Positions 18,810 through 27,122 of a stretch of DNA of 41,065 nucleotides are shown piece by piece. The translations under genes and the position numbers were made by a program. Within the stretch, counting starts at the first letter, position 1. The number at the start of each line of letters is the position of its first letter. The stretch is taken from assembly GCA_938011245.1 (NCBI GenBank), contig CALLUJ010000040.1, positions 1 through 41,065 on the forward strand, written 5' to 3'. Below the pieces are notes generated by a model, which did no database searches, was not told where the DNA came from, and was given only the letters and a program-made list of their open reading frames with translations. Source of the DNA: an uncultured Aquimarina sp. (lineage in GTDB: Bacteria > Bacteroidota > Bacteroidia > Flavobacteriales > Flavobacteriaceae).

Positions 18810-19355
18810 TCAAAAATTATACACCATTCCTAACAAGTGATTTCCGTTGAAGCTTGTATATGACAATTTTAAATGTTCTTTTTGATATGGAGAAGTAAAC
18901 AAATACGTGCTTCCAATACCTACAATAGCACCTACTAACACATCATAACCATCGTGTTTATCTGCTCTTAATCTACTATACCCTGTAAACCCTGCTATTA
19001 GATATCCTGGAATGCTATATTTAAAACCATAACGCCTATGTATAAATGAAGCACTATGAAAAGTAGTTGCTGTATGTCCCGAAGGAAAAGAATTGTTATT
19101 ACTTAAGTCTGGCCTTGGCTTATCTATTATAAGTTTTAAAGAATTAACCACTACTTGATTAAAAGCAGCACCTTTTAAAAATTGCCATGTCCCTTTAGTG
19201 TCTTTCTTTAACAAAGTAGTGGTTAATGCCGATACGGGAAGAGCAAACAATGCTACATCTCCTGCCGTCTGAATTCCATTACTTTGAGAAAACAAAAAAC
19301 TACTTTTAAAAAGCAATATTTTAAAAAATAATAAGTATCGAATCCCTAATTTCAT
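18810..19355 (-). CDS. PAP2-family phosphatase (phosphatidic acid phosphatase type 2)
   Basis: Membrane-associated acid phosphatase of the lipid phosphatase / haloperoxidase superfamily, 181 residues. All three active-site motifs are visible: KPRPDLSNNN (about 93), FPSGHTATTFH (about 105-115) and SRLRADKHDGYD (about 140-151). A hydrophobic N-terminus (about 8-22) acts as signal or anchor. Later hydrophobic stretches near 120-135 and 155-170 are weaker than in typical six-helix members, so it may be periplasmic and only loosely in the membrane. Likely substrates are undecaprenyl pyrophosphate, phosphatidic acid or phosphatidylglycerol phosphate; sequence does not decide. It lies 103 bp after a metallophosphoesterase on the same strand. 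Confidence 0.88.
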   Translation of the reverse strand: MKLGIRYLLFFKILLFKSSFLFSQSNGIQTAGDVALFALPVSALTTTLLKKDTKGTWQFLKGAAFNQVVVNSLKLIIDKPRPDLSNNNSFPSGHTATTFHSASFIHRRYGFKYSIPGYLIAGFTGYSRLRADKHDGYDVLVGAIVGIGSTYLFTSPYQKEHLKLSYTSFNGNHLLGMVYNF

Positions 19356-19458
19356 ATTATTCTAATTCTCTTTAATGGAAACTTTTTTAGTAGAATCCGA
19401 TTTTATATTAACATAACTTATTCTTTTTTCTCTGCTTTTATGAATAATCTATTAAACA

Positions 19459-22400
19459 TTAAAAGCCAAAGCCCAATTTAAAAGCAAATCTAGAGCCTTC
19501 ATCTGCATTAAAAAGGGATATATTTCCTACTACAAAATTAGAAAGATTAAGAAACACACCCCCTCCATAAGAATTATTCCACTTATTGGAGTTATCGTTA
19601 GACACCCAAACTCTTCCATAATCTACACCTCCATACACCCCTAATGTTACTGGAATTAAATTGGTTTTAAATTTAGAAATTACAAAACGTAAATCTGTAG
19701 TTTGGTACAATGACCTTTTTGCTGTAAAACGCTGGTTTCTATAACCTCTCAATCCATTGTTAGCTCCTAAATTTGCTGCTTGAAAAAATTCAAAATCGTT
19801 CCCTAAATTAATATGCGATCCTACTTTTGATGCTAAAACTAATCTTCCACTAGCAATTAATTTATGGTTAATAGCTAGTGATGGTTTCAAATAAACAAAA
19901 CTAGTATTACTGTCCAAATTCATTTTATAACCTGCTACAAAATGTGCTTCAATACCTAATGTTGGAAACACTTTATGATTTTTGTTTATAAAGCTATAAC
20001 TAGCCTCGGCTCCTAAAAAGTTTTGTCTTCTATCTGTGATGCCTCCATTATTAAAACTATCAATAAAGCGTCCATTGGTTTGCTCCACTTCTATTGTTTC
20101 GTAACTTAATAATCCTTTAAATATACTTTCTAGATCTCCTTTCCACGATAGATAAGGAGCTACTCTAAATTCACTAAGTTTTACTCTATTAAAATCTAAA
20201 TCAAAAGCATCCGAATCTATATCATTAGGGTTCGAAGTATTGTTTCCAAATCCAAAAAAGTTAATGCTATAATTAGGACTTGTTAGCTTAGTATTTACTC
20301 CTAAATTCCAATTTTTAATGGCATTAGCGAATTCGCTACTATGAATAATTTCAAAACCTTGAGTAGCGAAATAATATGCTGCCTTAAATTTATGTATTGA
20401 AGAGAAAGGGTTACGTTCAAAACCAAATAATGTAGTTGTATTTGCTACTCCAATTTTAACACCGTCGTCTGGGTTAAAGCCTATTGTTGGGGTTAATTGG
20501 TTAGAGCTATTTTTTAATTTCTTATAGTCGTAAGTATTCACATTATAATCGTCCCTAAGTTTTGTTCTTGTTTTTGGGGTTTCAATATTGCTTTTCTTTG
20601 ATTTATAATCATAAATAATGACTCTTTTAGAATTTTTAACCTTATAAGTATCATTATTCTGACCTCCAATTAGTCTAACTGGAATTAACTTATCCCCTTG
20701 TCCCGATACTTCAAAAACATCTTTTCCATCTAATCCATAAATCCATATTTCCTTGTTATCGCTACAGGTATATGTGCGTTGGTGGAATATATTTTGTTCT
20801 TCTCCTTCTTTTTTCTGATATACTGTTACTTTTGTATCTCCTGCTTTTTTACGTTCTATAATAAAATAATCTTGTTTATCTGTTCCTTTAATAACAACGT
20901 ATTTATTTACGTAAGCGTAATAATCATCGGATATTTTTTGTAAATTCCCTAATCTTCCTTTTAGTTTTTCTTTAATTGTTGCTATCGTTTCTTTATCCAT
21001 TTCTGTTGGATAATTACTAAAAGCTTCATCTATTACAGCATCGGTTAAGTTGGCTACAATTTGTTTTACTTGCGCATCCCAAACTCCTTTATCTGAACGA
21101 TTAATTAATGCCACATCTAAAGGGTATGGTTCTAAATTAAACCATTTTACACTTTTTAAATCTTTGTCATATTTTTTTAAAACTTTAGCTATAGGAATAA
21201 TCTTAGTAGCAGCATTTAATACAAAACCATCATCCATAATAGAAAAAGCTTGGTCTCTATCTCTTGGAATAGGCCTATAAATTGTTTTACCTTTTTCCTT
21301 AAAGGTAGCCCAACGCCATTGGTCTTCATGCCTATCCCAGTCTCCAATAAGCATATCAAATAACCTTGCTCTTATATAAAATTCTTCGTCCAGAATATGG
21401 TTGGGGTTTTTTCGTAATTTTTGAAGTAAATCGGGTGTGCTTATAATTTTATTAGAAAACCCAAAACTAGCTGTTTCTCCATGTCCAGATGCTACTCGCT
21501 CTTCAATCATATATAATTCATCTCCAAATTCTAAATTATATGCTTGTAAGGCTTTTTGCTTTGGAATATAATATAATTTTGGGTTAGAATGGTACACATT
21601 AACAGCATCTGCTAATTCTCCTATTGTAAAAGGTGCGTAGGGTTGAGAACCCGCAAAAACATCTAACAAGAATTTTTCGGTAATTGTATTATCAAATTGT
21701 CCTTTTACATAATCTTGCTTAAAAGCAACTGCCTGAATAAATAGTAAAGCGTTTTTTCGTAACGCACGCATAGTGTACTCTCTACCTGTATTATCTTTAA
21801 GTCGCAAAGATTTTGATTGATTTCCTCCTCCTTTTCGCACAGGGGTTAATCCTCCAAATAAAGTATCTAAATCTACAGTCGGAGCATTTACTTTTACACC
21901 ATAATCTTTTCTATAACGCTTTCCCCATAACCAAGTATATAAGGAGCTTTTCTTAACTTCCTCATTATTGTATATAGAAGCGTTTACCGATTTAGGAAAG
22001 CTAGTATCGAAAGAAATTTTTTTATTTTTAGCTTTAGCAGGTAATACTTCTGTCTCATAGATTATCGAATTATTTTCTGTACTATAAAAACGCACATAAG
22101 AAGCTCCATCTGTAAAAACATCTAACCTTGCGTAACCGTTAGCTCCATAAGAGAACATTCCATTGCCCACCAATCTAGTTGCATTTTTTTTAGACCCTGA
22201 TCCACTTACAATTTGTCTCAAATTATCTTGAACTATATACTCCAAACTGTGTTCGTGCCCCGAAAGAAAAACCACTTTTTTATTTTCTTGAGCTAAAGTT
22301 ACCAAACGTTTTTTAAGGTCTCGATAGTGACTATTTATTTGATCGGTATTAGTAATCCCTCCTGTTTTTCGCACTAAATTTTTAATAGATCCTAATACTG

Positions 22401-23133
22401 GAAAAGGTTTCATATGTTGTGCTACAGAAAACTGACCACTATGGGGTCCATTTGAAAAAACGGGATGATGCATTGCTACTAATGTTGTTTTTCCTCTAGC
22501 TTTTTTTATAAGTCCTTCAAATTCATCAAAAAACTGTGTTCGTGTTTTAATTTCGCAATCATCATTTATGGTAGGATGCTTATTCCAATTGGTTAAATAC
22601 CATTGAGAGTCTACAACAATAAGAACAATATCATCATTAACCTTAACTTTTTTTATAGGACAACCATTTTCTGGAAAAAAGCTATGCTTACCCAGTGCTT
22701 TTTCTATAAATTTCTCTTGCCTTTTCAGACCTTTTAAACCTGAATACCAATCGTGGTTTCCTGGAATAAAAAATGTATTCCCTTTAAAGTTTTCAACACT
22801 CTGTATTTGCATTTCTAACTGATCTTCTGCTAACTTAGCCTTTGAAGTTCCTTTTTTAGGAAATCCATTAGGATAAATATTATCTCCTAAAAAAATAGCC
22901 GTACTATTTTCTGAGCTTTTACTTAATGCTGTTTCAAATAACTGTAATGCTTTTGTTCTAGAATCTGTAGGAGAACCTCCTGCGTCACCTATTAAAAAAA
23001 AAGAATGTGCTATTTTTTTATTTTTAGGAAACGAAGAAGTCGTAACCTTATCCTTAAATTGAGGTTTATAAGTTGCACAAGCACTTATAAACAGAATTAT
23101 TTGTATTAGAATAATATATTGTTTTAACTTCAT
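19459..23133 (-). CDS. Large lipoprotein: metallophosphoesterase joined to an outer-membrane barrel
   Basis: A 1224-residue protein. Lipobox FISAC puts Cys19 at the mature N-terminus. The metallophosphoesterase domain (about 45-300) has a full metal site: GDAGG (Asp50), LGDN (Asp84, Asn85), GNHD (Asn126, His127, Asp128), MHHP (His222, His223) and SGHEH (His293, His295). The middle part (about 430-700) has RLFDMLIGDWDRHEDQWRW (about 590-608) and IPRDRDQAFS (about 623-632). These resemble the catalytic DRHxxN and metal-binding Asp of atypical kinases, but Asn is replaced by Gln. The last 350 or so residues are beta-strand rich, end in Phe (FAFKLGFGF) and resemble the BamA/TamA surface-antigen barrel. 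It may sit in the outer membrane with the phosphatase on one face. Substrate unknown. Such long fusions recur in Flavobacteriia. Confidence 0.85.
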   Translation of the reverse strand: MKLKQYIILIQIILFISACATYKPQFKDKVTTSSFPKNKKIAHSFFLIGDAGGSPTDSRTKALQLFETALSKSSENSTAIFLGDNIYPNGFPKKGTSKAKLAEDQLEMQIQSVENFKGNTFFIPGNHDWYSGLKGLKRQEKFIEKALGKHSFFPENGCPIKKVKVNDDIVLIVVDSQWYLTNWNKHPTINDDCEIKTRTQFFDEFEGLIKKARGKTTLVAMHHPVFSNGPHSGQFSVAQHMKPFPVLGSIKNLVRKTGGITNTDQINSHYRDLKKRLVTLAQENKKVVFLSGHEHSLEYIVQDNLRQIVSGSGSKKNATRLVGNGMFSYGANGYARLDVFTDGASYVRFYSTENNSIIYETEVLPAKAKNKKISFDTSFPKSVNASIYNNEEVKKSSLYTWLWGKRYRKDYGVKVNAPTVDLDTLFGGLTPVRKGGGNQSKSLRLKDNTGREYTMRALRKNALLFIQAVAFKQDYVKGQFDNTITEKFLLDVFAGSQPYAPFTIGELADAVNVYHSNPKLYYIPKQKALQAYNLEFGDELYMIEERVASGHGETASFGFSNKIISTPDLLQKLRKNPNHILDEEFYIRARLFDMLIGDWDRHEDQWRWATFKEKGKTIYRPIPRDRDQAFSIMDDGFVLNAATKIIPIAKVLKKYDKDLKSVKWFNLEPYPLDVALINRSDKGVWDAQVKQIVANLTDAVIDEAFSNYPTEMDKETIATIKEKLKGRLGNLQKISDDYYAYVNKYVVIKGTDKQDYFIIERKKAGDTKVTVYQKKEGEEQNIFHQRTYTCSDNKEIWIYGLDGKDVFEVSGQGDKLIPVRLIGGQNNDTYKVKNSKRVIIYDYKSKKSNIETPKTRTKLRDDYNVNTYDYKKLKNSSNQLTPTIGFNPDDGVKIGVANTTTLFGFERNPFSSIHKFKAAYYFATQGFEIIHSSEFANAIKNWNLGVNTKLTSPNYSINFFGFGNNTSNPNDIDSDAFDLDFNRVKLSEFRVAPYLSWKGDLESIFKGLLSYETIEVEQTNGRFIDSFNNGGITDRRQNFLGAEASYSFINKNHKVFPTLGIEAHFVAGYKMNLDSNTSFVYLKPSLAINHKLIASGRLVLASKVGSHINLGNDFEFFQAANLGANNGLRGYRNQRFTAKRSLYQTTDLRFVISKFKTNLIPVTLGVYGGVDYGRVWVSNDNSNKWNNSYGGGVFLNLSNFVVGNISLFNADEGSRFAFKLGFGF

Positions 23134-23164
23134 CTTCTATATTGTTTCACTAAACTTGTCGTTA

Positions 23165-23172
23165 CAAAAATA
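23165..23172 (-). promoter_or_regulatory. Possible -7 element for the metallophosphoesterase gene
   Basis: TATTTTTG on the minus strand matches TAnnTTTG, 32 bases before the start codon. The nearest TTG is 23 bases upstream (23198-23196). No comparable element was found for the divergent HD gene. Confidence 0.4.
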
Positions 23173-23286
23173 AGAACTTAACAACCAATATGTGTCAAAA
23201 AACAATTTATGTAAGAGTTACACTGTTTTTTAGACCTATATCTAACATCAATACTGTACACTACATTCTAAAACACGATTATCTAA

Positions 23287-24483
23287 ATGCAACATATACT
23301 TACTGAAGTTGAAAAATACGTATCTAAATTACTAAGATATGACTTACCACATACTTTCTTTTACCATAATTTAAGCCACACAAAACGTGTGGTTAAAAGT
23401 GCTAAAGAAATTTGTTTAGGAGAAAAAACCTCTAAAGAAGATACTCAACTAGTCTTATTAGCCGCTTGGCTTCATGACATTGGATACACCCAAGGATTTG
23501 ATGAGCATGAAGACAAAAGTGCTGTCCTGGCTTGTTCATTTTTAAAAAAACAAGGTCTCTCAGCTACAAATATTGATATTGTTTTAGGCTTAATTAGAGC
23601 TACTAAAATGGATTATGAGCCTAATAATTTATTGGAATATATTATTAGAGATGCCGACTCTTCTCATTTTGGAAACAAGGATTATAACGAAATTTGCGAG
23701 CTATTAAGAAATGAATGGGAAATTATCTATAAAAAAACATACACTAATAGCAAATGGACAGAGGAAAATATTTTGTTTTCTACAAAACATCATCATTTTT
23801 ACACAGATTATGCTTTAGAAAACTGGCAGGAGACTAAAGATAAGAATATAAGTGGTCTTCTAAAGAAAGTAAAAAAACAAAAGCTTGAAGAAGAAAAAGA
23901 ACTTTTAAAACAGAACATTCTTTCCTTAAAAAACAATAAAAACGCATTACCTGAACGAGGCGTAGAAACTATGTTTAGGGTTACTCTTCGCAATCACATT
24001 ACATTAAGTGATATTGCAGATACCAAAGCAAACATTTTACTTTCTGTAAATGCCATTATTGTGTCTTTAGTACTATCTAACTTAATACCTAAATTAGATA
24101 ACCCTACTAATACCCATTTAATATACCCCACAGTTGTCTTTGTGTTTTTCACTGTTATTACTATGGTTCTTTCTGTGTTTGCTACACGCCCTAATATTAC
24201 TAGTGGAAAATTTACTCGAAAAGATGTAGAGGATAAAAACGTAAATCTACTATTTTTTGGTAATTTTCATAAAATGAAACTTAACGATTTTGAATGGGCT
24301 ATGAATAGATTAATGAAAGACAGAGATTACCTATACAGTTCTATGACTAAAGATTTATACTTTCTAGGAAAAGTATTAGATAGAAAATATAATATTTTAA
24401 GAATTACTTACTCTATTTTTATTATTGGTATTATAACTAGTGTTATTTCTTTCTCTATCGCTTTTCAGTTTTCAGGTGTTTAA
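23287..24483 (+). CDS. HD-domain phosphohydrolase fused to a Pycsar-type membrane effector domain (PycTM)
   Basis: 398 residues. The N-terminal half is an HD-superfamily metal-dependent phosphohydrolase: His27/His31 (YHNLSH), the HD pair His63-Asp64 (AAWLHDIGYT), and Asp122/Asp124 (RDADSSHFG). A charged, Lys/Glu-rich linker (about 190-217) may be a coiled coil. The C-terminal part starts with RNHITLSDIADTKANILLSVNAIIVS (about 235-260), which I recognise as the Pycsar effector membrane-domain signature. Helices are predicted at about 249-268, 279-299 and 372-393. In Pycsar immunity PycTM binds cCMP or cUMP made by a neighbouring cyclase and damages the membrane; no cyclase is in this window. 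The HD domain might degrade a nucleotide signal and so control the effector. Its stop overlaps the convergent GAF gene by 4 bp. Confidence 0.85.
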   Translation: MQHILTEVEKYVSKLLRYDLPHTFFYHNLSHTKRVVKSAKEICLGEKTSKEDTQLVLLAAWLHDIGYTQGFDEHEDKSAVLACSFLKKQGLSATNIDIVLGLIRATKMDYEPNNLLEYIIRDADSSHFGNKDYNEICELLRNEWEIIYKKTYTNSKWTEENILFSTKHHHFYTDYALENWQETKDKNISGLLKKVKKQKLEEEKELLKQNILSLKNNKNALPERGVETMFRVTLRNHITLSDIADTKANILLSVNAIIVSLVLSNLIPKLDNPTNTHLIYPTVVFVFFTVITMVLSVFATRPNITSGKFTRKDVEDKNVNLLFFGNFHKMKLNDFEWAMNRLMKDRDYLYSSMTKDLYFLGKVLDRKYNILRITYSIFIIGIITSVISFSIAFQFSGV

Positions 24484-26867
24484 TCGTCTTTAAGTACTTT
24501 CATAAGATCTTCATACGAGTAAAAGGACTTCTTTGTATTTGCCTTGGTGTACAATATGCTTACTCTAATAGCTTTTAATCCTGTAACTGACTGAAGGTCT
24601 TCTAATTCTAAAATCTCTATATCTTTATCTAAATAATGTTTGGATTGTAAAAAAGTAATATACTTTAAATACTCTGTTTCGTCTTGTTTTTGAGAGTACA
24701 CTATGGTAATTTTCCCTTTTTTTGTTGCTCGCTCATTAGTTCCTTTTATAAAAGCTTTATCTACTCGTTTTTTTACTACTTCGTAACGTGCATTATAAGT
24801 TCCATCCACATCAAATTTTTTCTCATCCATTCTAAATCTTATGGTTAATGGAGTATTAAAAACCAAAATCATAGAAGCTACATCTAATTTCACTGGAAAA
24901 CTGGATTGCATTTGGTAAAATGTGTTTTCCATTTCGCACATTATTTGTAATTGCCATAGCCTTAAATTGTATAGGTAAATAGGACTAAAGCTATTTTCTT
25001 TAGCTATAGACTGACCTATATACATATTATGTTCTATACCATCTGTTTTAAAACGCTCAAAAAAATGAGGATACATATTTTGTGCTTCAATTTGTTTTTT
25101 ATCTATTAACACTGCCATTTTTTTATTTATCAAAGTAACAGTATCATCATAATTTTTTCGATGTTTATAAACTACATTCAAAACGGAGTTTACAGTATCA
25201 AAATAATTATTAATTTCTTGGGTAAGGATATTCGATTTTAAAGTATACTTAAAAAGTGTATCTATTTCATTTTTCAAAAAAACAGTTATTTTTTGTTCGC
25301 TATCCACTTGAAAATTATGAGTTACTTCTTCTAAAAATTGTTTTACTTGAAACAAGTATTGGTCATAAATAGGTAATCCTTCTATATTAATTGCTTTTTC
25401 TAGTATAGATTTAACATTAGTAAGCTGAATTGATAAGTCTTGTTGAGTAGCCCAATTCCTTGCCTCGGAAGACCCTTTAATGTCTATTTGCCCATAAAGA
25501 GGATAAACATCTTTAAAAATTATTTTGCTAAAAGAGACTGTGTTTCCTCTAATCTGTTCTTTAATAAATTTCTCTGCTGCACTTTTAAATTTCCAATGAA
25601 CACTAGGATGAATAGAAGTGCATTCTTTTTGAATTACAGCTTCAATCAAATTTGCTTGATCTTCATTTGTTCGTTCTACTGCTGCAACAATATGGGGCAT
25701 TATATCGGCTAACTTGTTAGCATTTACACTATTTAATACCTTTGGTTTTTTAGACACTAATTCTAACACTCCTAATAATTCTTTATCATTAGAAATAGGG
25801 GCTAAAATAGTACTTCTAATATTTTGACTATGTAATGTTTTAATATGGGGTTTTTTTGTTTCTGCTGGATCATACTCTTTTAAAACATCCGAAATAGAAA
25901 CATATCTATTTTTTTCAATTAAAAGTTTATACGACAGTTTACATAAAGAGCTTACACAATCTTGTTTGTCTTTTTTATTTAACAAAAAACTATTCATGTT
26001 CTGCCCATACACTTTTTCAAAAACACGATTTTCTTTATTGTAAATTGAAAAGCCTACTTCTAATTCTTTAACATTAAATAAAGACTGGAAAACCTCTTGT
26101 AATTTTTTTTCTAAACTGTTTTCCCCTACTCTATCTTTACCTATTAAACTAGATTTTATATTAGAAATAGCTTGCTCGTTCGTAACATCAAAAATATTAG
26201 AAATTACAAAACCTTTAAATAGATAGCTGTTTTCTGGAAATTTAGATTTCCATAATTCTATATTCCCATAATTATCTATTAACTCGTCAATATCTTCTGA
26301 TGTAATTTTCAACGCTTTTTCTGTTGGCGTTATTTCAATAAAATCTATATTATACAAAATAGTATAGTGTCTAATAACTCCATTAGCATCTGGTATTTTG
26401 TAAAAAAAAGGACGTCTTAAATCTAATTCGTAACCATAACAAAATTTCAAAATAACAGTACAATCAAAAATATATTTATCGTTAATAGGAATGTTAAATA
26501 TTTCTAAATTAAAATTACTTCCTGCGTTTTTTATAATTTTTTGAAAGCGCTGTGAGGAATTAAAGATTATATTATGAAAGGGGATTGATGCTGTTTTTAT
26601 TTCATTATGGGTAAGCACATCACTAAAAGCGTCTCTTAAAATAAAATTGATTTCCTTTTCATACTTTTTTAATAGTGTTATTTCGCTAAAACCTTCTCTT
26701 AATACAGGGAATTTATTTTGTGTTTCTATTATTTTTTTTGCGTAACCAGATATAAATGAATCAGCGTTATTTACTAACTCATCGTAACGCTCCAAATATT
26801 TATTAAAACTTACTTTTATAATAAAAGGAGATACTGTTGTTTCATTTAAGTCTTTCATAATACCCAC
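24480..26867 (-). CDS. GAF-domain protein of unknown function
   Basis: 795 residues, no signal peptide or membrane helix seen, so probably cytoplasmic. A GAF domain is likely at about 245-393: it begins ENSLEKKLQEVFQSLFNVKELEVGFSIYN and ends RSTILAPISNDKELLGVLELVSKKP with the NANKLADIMPHIVAAVER helix. After it, IIFKDVYPLYGQIDIKGSSEARN (about 452-475) looks conserved, followed by long helical stretches and a C-terminal alpha/beta part (about 660-790). GAF domains bind small molecules such as cyclic nucleotides or haem; the ligand here is unknown. No kinase, cyclase or GGDEF catalytic motif is visible. It is convergent with the HD-PycTM gene, overlapping it by 4 bp at the 3' ends. Similar proteins are, to my knowledge, annotated only as GAF proteins in Flavobacteriia. 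Confidence 0.72.
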   Translation of the reverse strand: MGIMKDLNETTVSPFIIKVSFNKYLERYDELVNNADSFISGYAKKIIETQNKFPVLREGFSEITLLKKYEKEINFILRDAFSDVLTHNEIKTASIPFHNIIFNSSQRFQKIIKNAGSNFNLEIFNIPINDKYIFDCTVILKFCYGYELDLRRPFFYKIPDANGVIRHYTILYNIDFIEITPTEKALKITSEDIDELIDNYGNIELWKSKFPENSYLFKGFVISNIFDVTNEQAISNIKSSLIGKDRVGENSLEKKLQEVFQSLFNVKELEVGFSIYNKENRVFEKVYGQNMNSFLLNKKDKQDCVSSLCKLSYKLLIEKNRYVSISDVLKEYDPAETKKPHIKTLHSQNIRSTILAPISNDKELLGVLELVSKKPKVLNSVNANKLADIMPHIVAAVERTNEDQANLIEAVIQKECTSIHPSVHWKFKSAAEKFIKEQIRGNTVSFSKIIFKDVYPLYGQIDIKGSSEARNWATQQDLSIQLTNVKSILEKAINIEGLPIYDQYLFQVKQFLEEVTHNFQVDSEQKITVFLKNEIDTLFKYTLKSNILTQEINNYFDTVNSVLNVVYKHRKNYDDTVTLINKKMAVLIDKKQIEAQNMYPHFFERFKTDGIEHNMYIGQSIAKENSFSPIYLYNLRLWQLQIMCEMENTFYQMQSSFPVKLDVASMILVFNTPLTIRFRMDEKKFDVDGTYNARYEVVKKRVDKAFIKGTNERATKKGKITIVYSQKQDETEYLKYITFLQSKHYLDKDIEILELEDLQSVTGLKAIRVSILYTKANTKKSFYSYEDLMKVLKDD

Positions 26868-27045
26868 TATCTTTATAGCACAAGTTATAAGCTTTTAATG
26901 AAAAAAACTAATCTAACAAAGGCGAATAATTTAGTCACATATTAGTCAGTCCATTTTAAATAACTTACGCTTTTTATATAATATTTACTACAGATCTCCA
27001 CTTCATAACGAAATTGTAGCACCTAATTTAGATTCAACGTTTTAC

Positions 27046-27115
27046 AAGAAACTATTAAAAAACAAAGGGATTTAATGTTTAAACATTAAATCCCTTTGTT
27101 TTTTAATAGTTTCTT
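27046..27115. terminator. Perfect 70-bp palindrome, probable terminator of the downstream-facing lipoprotein gene
   Basis: Bases 27046-27080 are the exact reverse complement of 27081-27115: 35 bp per arm, no mismatch and no loop. It starts 7 bp after the stop of the minus-strand lipoprotein gene, and long A/T runs flank a GGGAT/ATCCC core, so it probably ends that transcript. No further T-run follows outside the palindrome. In length and perfection it exceeds an ordinary terminator. Confidence 0.75.
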
Positions 27116-27122
27116 ACTCTGA

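Noticed and set aside
23134-27122. A nucleotide cyclase (PycC-like) partner for the PycTM protein
   Set aside because: I looked at all frames around the HD-PycTM gene; neither the GAF protein nor any other ORF shows class III cyclase or GGDEF motifs.
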